IMG/VR virus record: IMGVR_UViG_3300005747_000012
Location: 62,001 to 126,000 of that record
Strand: one strand, 5' to 3'
Source: a virus
Length of the DNA: 64,000 nt
Below the pieces are notes generated by a model. The model ran no database searches. It was not told the DNA's origin and saw nothing but the letters and a program-made list of their open reading frames with translations. The position numbers were made by a program, and so were the translations under genes. Shown here piece after piece: positions 57,150 to 64,000 of the stretch (positions are counted from its first letter, which is position 1; every line of letters starts with the position of its first letter).

Positions 57150-59309
57150 CTAAACCTTCTGAGGTTTTACATCTTTTCTAACTCTAAGGCCGGGACCTCC
57201 TGCCCCCTCCATTTCTCCTGTAATTTGATTTTTAACCTTTCCAGAAGAAGCGTTTGTCCATTTAGTATTTCCATTTTCATCAGTGCCTTTTATATAACCA
57301 TTTTTTACAGTTCCCGGCAAATGACGATGTGTGCGTATTTTTTTAGTTGTTTCTTTTGTTGCAGTACCTAATCTGCTTTTTTCCAGTTCTTCATTTTGAT
57401 ATTTTTTTTTTAAAAACTCTTTGAGTTTTTCGGCTTTTTCAATTTTTTTACTTTTTTCTTCATTTTTACCTCTGCAATTAAACTTTTTTCTAGCTGAACA
57501 TAACGGAGAGTGTTTGTCCTCATTGGAACGACAGTCTTTTCCAGAAGCCCTCATTTTTTGATGTGATCTAGCACAAAAAGAGCCGTCATTACTTGTTTTT
57601 TTAGGTTTTTTCTTTTCTTTTTTGCCGGGAGCTGTTGGTTTTTTTACAGAAATTTTTATTTTTTTAGAACTTTTTCCTTTTGTTTTAGCTTTAAGTTTTT
57701 TTTTAGCCTCTTCTTTCATTTCTTCAATGTCTTTTTCTTCATCAGCTTTTTTTAACCCATTAAGCATTTCTGAAACTCTGTGCATTTTATACATAAGCCT
57801 TAAAAAGCTTTCATTTTTTTCAATACCCTCTTCTTCCTCTTCTTCTACTGCAAACTCATCAGGATTAAGTTCTTCTTCACCCTCACCTTCTTCCATTACT
57901 GCAAAATCATCAGGATTAAGCTCTTCTTCACCTTCGCCTTCAACCATCATAGCTTCTTCATCAGCTCCAGCCATATCTTCTTCGACTTCACCATACCCAA
58001 ATTCTTTGGCCATTTCAATCATAGCCTGAAGTGTAAAAATAAGCGATTGATATAGCTCTGGATTTTCTTGGGCAATTCCCTCAAGATATTCTCTATTTTG
58101 TTTAAAGTTTTGGAGGCTTTCAAAAATTACATCTTTAATAGCTTCATGGTCAAGATTTTCTTCGCCTTCAATATCAGCAAGGTCATCACCTTCCATCTCT
58201 TCTTCAATGGCCATAGCTTCATCTATAACTTCTTCAGGTTCACCCATTTGTTCTTCTATAGCATTAGAAAGCTCTTCATCTTCTTGAGCTTCATCACCAA
58301 AATCACCGGTATCACTATACTCTTCTGTTTCGCCAGACTCAGCCGCCATAGCCTCTTCATGTTCAACATCACCATCATCGTCCAAATCTTCGTCAGGTGT
58401 TATTTCCCCATGTTCTTCTTCTTTATCTGGTTGCCCATCAAGGTCAATGTCTTCTTCAGCCGGATTATCAGAATCAGCCATATCTTCCATGGCTTCATCT
58501 TCAAACACACTTTCTTCATCAGCTTCAATTATATCTTCATCAGCTTCATCTTCTCTATTTTCTTGAGCATCATGAATAAATTCTTCATCTTCTTCCATTT
58601 CTTGTTCATGCTCCGGTTGACCTTCGGCCATTTCTTCAGAACCATAGTCACCATCAACTTCTTCGGCTGGAACTTCAATTTCTTCAGTTTCTTGACCAGC
58701 TTCTTCGGCAGCATCTTTTTCTTCCATTTCTTCTAAATCTGAATAGTAGTCATCAGACTCTTCTAAATGGTCAGTAGCAATTTCTTCTGCAATTTCTTCA
58801 TCATCAGTATGTTCTAACTCATGTTCAGTGCCTTCTTCAAGCTCATCTTGAGGCAAATCTTCTGGTTCAGTTTCGTCACCAACACCACCTTCTAGTCTTT
58901 GAACATCTCCGGTAAGAGATTCTTTCATGGCTCTTTCCATTTCTGGTGAGTAATCCATGATCTGGTCTTTACCGTTCATTTTGGCGTAAATAAGAGCTTT
59001 TGCAGCGTCAGATACATTTTCACCAATACCAATAGAAATAGTAAAACCAGTTTGTTTGGTGTAGGTATTTTTAAGCTCTTCTAAATCTTTAATGCTTGAT
59101 TGTGGGACTTGAAAAATTGCCTCATCGGAGCCACTACTAATAACTTCACCACCATTATACTCAGCCCATTGAGAAAATACTTTAACACCGGAGTTGATAT
59201 TTTCTGAAATTGATGATAAAGAATTAACGTCATTAGAAAGCACGGCATTACCAATACTTTCACCTACGTCATCTGTATCTACAGCTACATAAGTCATAAG
59301 CTCTTTCAT
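57150..59309 (-). CDS. Protein with GGDEF/mCpol-like palm domain and acidic core (719 aa)
   Basis: Three parts. Residues 1-118 have the order of a nucleotidyl-cyclase palm: MTYVAVDTDDVGESIGN (D11, D13 as metal ligands), NGGEVISSGSDEAIF (SDE at 61-63 where GGDEF sits), and TGFTISIGIGENVSDAAKAL followed by IYAKMNGKDQI (the S-I-G-I strand and AK-x-x-GK helix). About 135-520 is extremely acidic (Glu/Asp over half). The C-terminus is basic with SFCARSHQKMRASGKDCRSN and FNCRGK. The palm could make a cyclic or linear nucleotide signal, or be a structural relic. It sits within virion genes. Confidence 0.65.
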   Translation of the reverse strand: MKELMTYVAVDTDDVGESIGNAVLSNDVNSLSSISENINSGVKVFSQWAEYNGGEVISSGSDEAIFQVPQSSIKDLEELKNTYTKQTGFTISIGIGENVSDAAKALIYAKMNGKDQIMDYSPEMERAMKESLTGDVQRLEGGVGDETEPEDLPQDELEEGTEHELEHTDDEEIAEEIATDHLEESDDYYSDLEEMEEKDAAEEAGQETEEIEVPAEEVDGDYGSEEMAEGQPEHEQEMEEDEEFIHDAQENREDEADEDIIEADEESVFEDEAMEDMADSDNPAEEDIDLDGQPDKEEEHGEITPDEDLDDDGDVEHEEAMAAESGETEEYSDTGDFGDEAQEDEELSNAIEEQMGEPEEVIDEAMAIEEEMEGDDLADIEGEENLDHEAIKDVIFESLQNFKQNREYLEGIAQENPELYQSLIFTLQAMIEMAKEFGYGEVEEDMAGADEEAMMVEGEGEEELNPDDFAVMEEGEGEEELNPDEFAVEEEEEEGIEKNESFLRLMYKMHRVSEMLNGLKKADEEKDIEEMKEEAKKKLKAKTKGKSSKKIKISVKKPTAPGKKEKKKPKKTSNDGSFCARSHQKMRASGKDCRSNEDKHSPLCSARKKFNCRGKNEEKSKKIEKAEKLKEFLKKKYQNEELEKSRLGTATKETTKKIRTHRHLPGTVKNGYIKGTDENGNTKWTNASSGKVKNQITGEMEGAGGPGLRVRKDVKPQKV
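57847..57947 (-). repeat. Two tandem 51-bp repeats in the acidic core
   Basis: Encode two copies of a 17-residue acidic unit containing GEGEEELNPDEFAV. Confidence 0.75.
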
Positions 59310-59311
59310 AT

Positions 59312-60196
59312 TTATTCCTTATTAATATATTTCAATGTATTTAATAGCATTTCAACATTTTCTTTATCTATATTTTTTGGAAACCTCATTTTCATATTAG
59401 ATTCAGTTTTTTTAATCTTAATATTTTTATTCCAATCTTCGCCATAACATATACAAAGCGTTAAATTTTTGCCGCCATCGTATAAACTAGTTCCACAATC
59501 AGGACACCCAATTGTTTCTCTTTTTTCAATCTCAGTTTCTCTTTGTACTTCTTTGGCTTTTTGTTTGTCTAGAAAATTTTTAAGTTTTTCTGATTTTGTC
59601 TCTTTTTTTAAATATTTTTCTTCAGTTTCTTCTGTTTTAGCCGTAGCAAGAGCTTGAGCAATTTTTTCTTTAACCAAAATTTCAACAGCATCTCTGTGGC
59701 TAAGTTTTTGGTCAACAACTTTTGAAATTAAAGAGTGTAACATTAATCTATCATCAATAATTTGTTGCAATTTACTTACGTCAAATGTTTTTTCTTCTTC
59801 TTTTTTTGTATTTTTTAAATCTTCAACATCATATAATTCAAATGTTGTCATTAACACAAGGCCAATACCCGGTATTGATCTGTTTTTAAATTCATTTATT
59901 TTTTGACCTTTTGAATAAATATATCCTTGAAATGTATCTTGATCTTTTTTTGTTACCTGCATATAGCAATCAGGAGCAAAAGGTAATTCTAAATTTTTAT
60001 TTTCATCAACCATTAAATTTGTTAAATTTTGAATTAAAAATGACATTACTGTTCTTGGAACTATTTTTAATCCAGTAGAAAATTCGTTTATGCTAGTAGC
60101 ATTTCTGTTGTACATTTTGTACACATCAGATTTCTGAAGAACTTCAAAAAAATCTTTTCCTAACATAGTTTTAACTAATTCATCTGGTTTATTCAT
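59312..60196 (-). CDS. Hypothetical virion-region protein with zinc pair (294 aa)
   Basis: Helical protein (DVSKLQQIIDDRLMLHSLIS). IGCPDCGTSLYDGGKNL then TLCICYGED form CxxC and CxC pairs near residue 240, a small zinc ribbon. The middle contains KSEKLKNFLDKQKAKEVQRE, a phrase similar to KSEKLSNFLKKKEM in the 795-aa gene, so a shared docking helix may recur. Unknown function. Starts 9 nt after the next gene upstream. Confidence 0.6.
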   Translation of the reverse strand: MNKPDELVKTMLGKDFFEVLQKSDVYKMYNRNATSINEFSTGLKIVPRTVMSFLIQNLTNLMVDENKNLELPFAPDCYMQVTKKDQDTFQGYIYSKGQKINEFKNRSIPGIGLVLMTTFELYDVEDLKNTKKEEEKTFDVSKLQQIIDDRLMLHSLISKVVDQKLSHRDAVEILVKEKIAQALATAKTEETEEKYLKKETKSEKLKNFLDKQKAKEVQRETEIEKRETIGCPDCGTSLYDGGKNLTLCICYGEDWNKNIKIKKTESNMKMRFPKNIDKENVEMLLNTLKYINKE

Positions 60197-60205
60197 TTCT
60201 TATCT

Positions 60206-60598
60206 CTATGGATTTGCTCTTTTTTGTGTGTCATCTCTAAGAACATAAAGATGAATATCAGCAGTTCCAATAATATATTTATAATCTGCTGCCGAAATTT
60301 TTGTGTAAACCTGCCCAAAAACTGGAAAAGTATTTGCTGATGGCGCAATACCTGTAGTGATGGTGTTGTCATCGCCAAGAGTTGCATACCCAAGACCTGT
60401 GGTTGCTTTAAAAAGAAAAAGCTGATCGCCGGGGCATATTTTTGTGGCTACAGTAGTTGCGCTAACATATTCTAAAGCAGGACCAACTTCAAAGTTTTTT
60501 TGGGCACCAGCAAATTCGTTATATTCAATGTTATCAATAGTATGGCTATCTTCAACATTTCTTCCGTCTAATCTTCTTCTAAAAATTTTATTAAGCAT
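60206..60598 (-). CDS. Small beta-rich virion-type protein (130 aa)
   Basis: Polar beta-strand protein (ATTVATKICPGDQLFLFKAT, GIAPSANTFPVFGQVYTKIS). Composition and size resemble head-decoration or tail-fibre-associated proteins, but no family can be named. Basic N-terminus MLNKIFRRRLDGR. Confidence 0.6.
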   Translation of the reverse strand: MLNKIFRRRLDGRNVEDSHTIDNIEYNEFAGAQKNFEVGPALEYVSATTVATKICPGDQLFLFKATTGLGYATLGDDNTITTGIAPSANTFPVFGQVYTKISAADYKYIIGTADIHLYVLRDDTQKRANP

Positions 60599-60611
60599 AA
60601 AAACCTCTATA

Positions 60612-61481
60612 TTAACTATCTTTATCTATTTTAATTTTATATTCATTTGGCACAGGTATTGCTTGTTTTGGTTCTTCAATATCCCTAACTCTTTTTCTTG
60701 ACCCCTGATCTTCGGCAACATCATTGTTTTGATTATAATAAACATACTCTCTTTGAATAATTGCACTGTACTGCATACGCTCAGGAAATGTTTTGCCATT
60801 TTCATCAACTCCCTGAGTAACCCTTACTTCATTTGGTATTTCTGTAATGTACCAATGTGCATTGTATTTATATCTCATAGAATAAATTCTTCCCTTGCCA
60901 GTTTCAACATCTATGCCCGGATTATCTTTTCCATCAATCCATTTTATATGGCCATCTTGAATTTTAAAATGATACCCAAATTTATATTCTTTTTTTTGGC
61001 TATCAATTAAATGCTGCACTGATTCAACAGGAAATTGTGCTCTGTCTAATCCACCGGGGTTATACTGCATTCTTTGGTAGTTTGAAACAAGAGTTTTTTT
61101 TCCTTTTATAAAAACCCTATCTCCCGGTGCCAAATGAATTTCTTCTTTATCATCAATATTTTTTTTAGTATAAAATCTTGGTATTAACAGTCTAGCAGTA
61201 GAATAATCTACAACACCTCCAGCACTTGGTCTTTTACTTTTAGAATTTGATACTATTGCAGCAGTAAAACACCCAGCCAGTTTGTAAATCATACCGTTTG
61301 AAGTAATTATATCGTAATCATCACTTCTTCTGTAGTCACCTCTATCTTTTAAACCAACTGGTGAAGGTATTGCTACCCAATGTTCAAACTCAACACCATG
61401 GCTTTTAATAAACTGATCTTGAGAATCTAAGTTTATCCCAACTTCTTGTAATGGAAATGGTATTTTTGTTTTTTTAACCAT
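60612..61481 (-). CDS. Hypothetical virion-region protein (289 aa)
   Basis: Beta-rich with VGINLDSQDQFIKSHGVEFE near the start and a hydrophobic YKLAGCFTAAIVSNSKSKRP. Acidic and aromatic patches (AHWYITEIPNEVRVTQ) suggest a baseplate or connector-type fold. No recognised motif. The gene lies 7 nt downstream of the 178-aa gene. Confidence 0.6.
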   Translation of the reverse strand: MVKKTKIPFPLQEVGINLDSQDQFIKSHGVEFEHWVAIPSPVGLKDRGDYRRSDDYDIITSNGMIYKLAGCFTAAIVSNSKSKRPSAGGVVDYSTARLLIPRFYTKKNIDDKEEIHLAPGDRVFIKGKKTLVSNYQRMQYNPGGLDRAQFPVESVQHLIDSQKKEYKFGYHFKIQDGHIKWIDGKDNPGIDVETGKGRIYSMRYKYNAHWYITEIPNEVRVTQGVDENGKTFPERMQYSAIIQREYVYYNQNNDVAEDQGSRKRVRDIEEPKQAIPVPNEYKIKIDKDS

Positions 61482-61488
61482 TTTAAAC

Positions 61489-62025
61489 CTAAAAATTTTC
61501 TTTAATTATCAAGCTATTTTCTTTGGCATATTCTTTAATTGTTTTTTCAAGACTTTTACTAATTTCTTTTTTGTTTAAGTTTTTAAGTCTAGCGGCATTT
61601 TTCTCAGTTTTTTTAAGAGTAATTTCACCACCATTTTCACTTGCTTGAATTGAAAAAATTTCAAAATTATGTTTGGTAATTTTAAACTCAATTTCTTCAT
61701 TTTTTTTAATTGCAAAAATATTAAGCCCTAGAACAACTTTGTCAGCCGAGCTTAGGTTGTGAGAGTATTCTTTAACAAAAGGAATTGGTTCACCTTCATT
61801 TTTACTCATGGTTTGCTCAAATTTGTCATTAAATTTTTTAGAAATTTGATGGGAAACTAAGGCTGGATGTGATCCGACAGCTAAAATATCTGAATTTTTG
61901 CTATTTTTAGCTTTTTTACCCAAACCAATGTGAAAACCGCCCTTTAGGGTGACAAGTTTGACCTCAGAACCATTCAAAGTACCAAGTTTTTTAACTTCTT
62001 TGATTTCGTCTTTTTTAATTTCCAC
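61489..62025 (-). CDS. Hypothetical protein (178 aa)
   Basis: Mixed alpha/beta, Lys-rich (EVKKLGTLNGSEVKLVTLKG, KNSKNSDILAVGSHPALVSH). Unknown family. The 60 nt upstream contain AAAGGAGAA and an AATAATCTTTATA motif that also occurs before other genes here, a possible second promoter class. Confidence 0.6.
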   Translation of the reverse strand: MEIKKDEIKEVKKLGTLNGSEVKLVTLKGGFHIGLGKKAKNSKNSDILAVGSHPALVSHQISKKFNDKFEQTMSKNEGEPIPFVKEYSHNLSSADKVVLGLNIFAIKKNEEIEFKITKHNFEIFSIQASENGGEITLKKTEKNAARLKNLNKKEISKSLEKTIKEYAKENSLIIKENF

Positions 62026-62086
62026 AGCGTTCTCCTTTACAATATAAAGATTATTTCAGATATTTTCTAAATAAACATTTGATTAT

Positions 62087-62344
62087 TCAAATATAAAACT
62101 CGTCAACATCTTGAAATTGTTTGTTTATAAAACGCTGCATGTCAAAAGCCTCAAAAACTCTAGATGATTTTTCTGCTTCAAATATTTTTAATTTTAACTT
62201 TAATATTTTCAAACATTTAGAGTTTTTTTCTGATCTCATTGAGTTTTCCAAAACCATAATAGAAAAAGCTAAATCACACCATTCACTATCTTTAGCTTTT
62301 TTGGTGTATTCTTTTAATAATAGTTTTTTATCTTTACTGTCCAT
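62087..62344 (-). CDS. Hypothetical protein (85 aa)
   Basis: Small helical protein (KDKKLLLKEYTKKAKDSEWC and FAFSI-like middle). Overlaps the pyrophosphohydrolase stop by 11 nt, suggesting translational coupling. Function unknown. Confidence 0.6.
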   Translation of the reverse strand: MDSKDKKLLLKEYTKKAKDSEWCDLAFSIMVLENSMRSEKNSKCLKILKLKLKIFEAEKSSRVFEAFDMQRFINKQFQDVDEFYI

Positions 62345-62765
62345 TTTCTAGGATTTTTCTCTCCCTAACCAAATTTCTATTTTCGGCTTTTTCTTCTGTA
62401 AATTTTTCAGGATATCGGGCTTTTAGTTTATCTATGTTTGTTTGCATAACTGCTTCAAAATCCGTACCTAAAGCCTCAAGAGCAATAGCACAATACCAGA
62501 GCAAGTCTCCAATCTCTTCTTTAAGATTGGTCGTATCTAACTCTCTGCCATAGAAAATATGTTTTTTGAGTGCATCTTGGAATTCGCCGGATTCAGTAAC
62601 AAGACCCATAGAGGCGTGAAGAAGGTCTTGCATTTTATCTCTTGATGGATTTTCGTTAAATGTTACAATTTCTTTTGGATGATGGCCATTGACTCTTGCA
62701 AAAACACCTTTTCGGTCTGGGCCATTAGTTCTAAGTGCTGATTTTTGATAAGTTTTGTTGTCCAT
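62334..62765 (-). CDS. MazG-like nucleotide pyrophosphohydrolase
   Basis: A 143-aa all-alpha NTP-PPase. GLVTESGEFQDALKK provides the E-x-x-E pair and LKEEIGDLLWY the E-x-x-D pair that hold Mg2+. The family hydrolyses nucleoside triphosphates or related alarmones to monophosphates and is common in phages. The ATG at 62763-62765 has AGGAG 5 nt upstream. A longer frame from a GTG at 62792 would simply translate the promoter motif. Confidence 0.82.
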   Translation of the reverse strand: MDNKTYQKSALRTNGPDRKGVFARVNGHHPKEIVTFNENPSRDKMQDLLHASMGLVTESGEFQDALKKHIFYGRELDTTNLKEEIGDLLWYCAIALEALGTDFEAVMQTNIDKLKARYPEKFTEEKAENRNLVRERKILENGQ

Positions 62766-62781
62766 AGAATCTCCTTTTATA

Positions 62782-62792
62782 TATAATATCAC
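62782..62792 (-). promoter_or_regulatory. Phage promoter motif GTGATATTATA
   Basis: Copy of the recurrent element 16 nt upstream of the MazG-like start, overlapping the stop of the transglycosylase-like gene by 1 nt. Confidence 0.65.
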
Positions 62793-63799
62793 TATTCTGG
62801 AGATTGAGCAACATAAGGAGTTTTTTCAAGATTTTTACGGTTTTTAATAAATTTTTGAGTATAATCGTGGTTTTTGTAATTTTTATGAGTTGTTTCAAAA
62901 TGTTTATTAGTCAAATTATGTCCTTGATTCCAAGAATATGCCATTCGTGTTTCATTTCCACCGTGCTTATCGTAAAGATGATTTGCCATATAATTTGCAA
63001 TTTGTTCTTCGTGTTTTGGATTTTTATTTATTTTTTCTGCAATTTCATTATTTTTCATTTTTGAATAACGATAATAAGGGCTGTCTTTACCCATTCTACC
63101 AGCCATTTCCTTAATTGTATTTGGCATTAAACCATATTTTCCAATAGCTGCATCGCCAGCATGGATACCGTGTTTTATTGTCTCATGGTCAGTATTAATG
63201 CCACCAGAACTTTCATTCATAGAAATAGCTTTTAAAAAATCTCTAATTTGATTTGCACGAAAACTTGTGTTTGAAGAAGATTGTATTTTAGGCTTTTCTA
63301 TTTGCTTAGAAGCAATTGACCGTTCTTGAGTTGGAGGGTTAAGTTGCTCTTGAGTTGGCTCTTGTGGACTCATGTAATGGGAGCCGGTAATTAGGCTTAA
63401 GAGACTAATTCCATTTTTAAATGCTCTAGTAATGTTTTTTTCAAGAAGTTCAGGATTAACATTTTGAAATTCTTGACATTTTTTTATAACTAATTCTTTA
63501 AGCATATCTTTTGCCTCTTTATGTGAAATTTGTTTTTCTGAAGCTGCGAGTTTGGGTATAGAACTAACTGGTGGTAAACCTAAGTGGTCTGTAACATTAG
63601 GTTTTTTTTTAGCATCTGCCGGAAGTGCTGGAGGTAAGTTTGCTGCTCTAAGATTGATTTTTTCATTTGGGCTATACATATCACCTTCTACTTTTTGCCT
63701 TTCTTGAGCTGGAACATTAGTTTCAGGATTAAACTTTATCCTTCTCTGACGAGAACCTTTTTCTAATCTCTCAATTTGTTCCAGAAGTGACTTGTACAT
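62792..63799 (-). CDS. Lytic-transglycosylase-like protein (335 aa)
   Basis: The C-terminal half has the layout of a soluble lytic transglycosylase/lysozyme fold: AISMNESSGGINTDH (catalytic Glu in ESSGG), GDAAIGKYGLMPNTIKEM (the GxxGLMQ-type motif), then AYSWNQGHN. The N-terminal half is hydrophilic and unrecognised. In virion gene clusters such proteins locally cut peptidoglycan during entry. The ATG at 63797-63799 has no ribosome binding site and lies 5 nt from a promoter motif, another leaderless candidate. Confidence 0.75.
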   Translation of the reverse strand: MYKSLLEQIERLEKGSRQRRIKFNPETNVPAQERQKVEGDMYSPNEKINLRAANLPPALPADAKKKPNVTDHLGLPPVSSIPKLAASEKQISHKEAKDMLKELVIKKCQEFQNVNPELLEKNITRAFKNGISLLSLITGSHYMSPQEPTQEQLNPPTQERSIASKQIEKPKIQSSSNTSFRANQIRDFLKAISMNESSGGINTDHETIKHGIHAGDAAIGKYGLMPNTIKEMAGRMGKDSPYYRYSKMKNNEIAEKINKNPKHEEQIANYMANHLYDKHGGNETRMAYSWNQGHNLTNKHFETTHKNYKNHDYTQKFIKNRKNLEKTPYVAQSPE

Positions 63800-63804
63800 A
63801 ATAG

Positions 63805-63815
63805 TATAGTATCAC
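63805..63815 (-). promoter_or_regulatory. Phage promoter motif GTGATACTATA
   Basis: One change from the common element. It ends 5 nt before the transglycosylase-like ATG and overlaps the stop of the upstream gene. Confidence 0.55.
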
Positions 63816-64000
63816 TAAATATTGCTTACAAAATATTTGTTATAAAATATTTTTTTGATTTTTTTTACATGCTCTTCTTTTTTAGCCGTAAGTTCCCCAA
63901 TTCTAGTTTGGTAGACAGCCGGACCCGGATTTGAACTAGATTGAGAAATACCATCGTGTGATACTGATACACTCGTATTAATATTTTGAGCACCTAAATT
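63815..64000 (-). CDS. C-terminal end of an unidentified protein
   Basis: 61 codons running in from the right edge to a TAG at 63815-63817. Ser/Asn-rich polar part (NTSVSVSHDGISQSSSNPGP) followed by a basic helix (GELTAKKEEHVKKIKKIFYN). Probably a virion protein given the neighbours. The bulk lies outside the window. Confidence 0.6.
   Translation of the reverse strand, partial: NLGAQNINTSVSVSHDGISQSSSNPGPAVYQTRIGELTAKKEEHVKKIKKIFYNKYFVSNI

Noticed and set aside
58068-58736. 222-codon plus-strand frame opposite the acidic protein
   Set aside because: It is Phe/Ile-rich antisense of Glu/Asp codons, with no start signal: a composition artefact.
62766-62792. Longer start (GTG at 62792) for the MazG-like protein
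   Set aside because: The extra codons are the promoter motif and ribosome binding site themselves. The ATG at 62765 is correctly spaced.

Overview
The window is a stretch of a low-GC (roughly one third G+C by eye), tightly packed contractile-tailed (myovirus) phage genome. Tail sheath, tail tube, portal, a large terminase, an M15 endolysin and a T4-like recombination set are all present. Almost every gene is on the minus strand, so transcription runs right to left, often with ATGA, TAATG or 1-nt start/stop overlaps. Only the endolysin is on the plus strand. Signal peptides and a c-type cytochrome point to a Gram-negative host with a periplasm. The host and the nearest known phage cannot be named from sequence alone. 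Gene content and partial genes at both ends suggest a fragment of a much larger genome.

Layout, right to left. 64-48 kb is a virion block: transglycosylase-like protein, MazG-type pyrophosphohydrolase, several unrecognised virion-type proteins, a protein with a GGDEF/mCpol-like palm domain, long low-complexity acidic/basic proteins, tail sheath and tail tube. 48.7-42 kb holds an AAA+ ATPase split by an intein, metallophosphoesterase, HNH gene and GroEL-like chaperonin. 42-35 kb holds a large terminase broken into two genes by an intein with a Vsr-like homing endonuclease, then portal and a scaffold-like protein. 35-29.9 kb holds an SF2 helicase, a redox pair (cytochrome c and a COQ7-like di-iron protein), endolysin, and an UvsW-like helicase split by a second intein. 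29.9-19.9 kb holds a sigma factor without region 4, SbcD- and SbcC-like nuclease subunits (the SbcD-like one fused to a homing-endonuclease module), a possible small terminase, a secreted ClpP-like protease, HNH and membrane proteins. 19.9-17.1 kb is class I ribonucleotide reductase. 17-9 kb is mostly small unknown proteins plus a metallophosphoesterase, a DnaQ-like exonuclease and two small sigma-region-4-like proteins. 9.1-1.5 kb is a bacterial-type DNA polymerase III alpha, gp32-like SSB, UvsY-like mediator and UvsX recombinase. A tmRNA-like RNA candidate lies at 1.05-1.28 kb.

Two themes run through the window. First, mobile protein-level elements: two related LAGLIDADG inteins sit exactly in P-loops, a Vsr-like endonuclease interrupts the terminase, a related endonuclease module is fused to the SbcD-like protein, and an 82%-identical endonuclease tail fragment lies near the tail tube gene. 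Second, a private promoter code: an 11-bp element (5'-RTGATATTATA-3' on the transcribed strand) recurs upstream of about a dozen genes with no evident -35, in several cases so close to the start codon that the mRNA would be leaderless. This fits a T4-late-like system in which a truncated sigma recognises only a -10 element.
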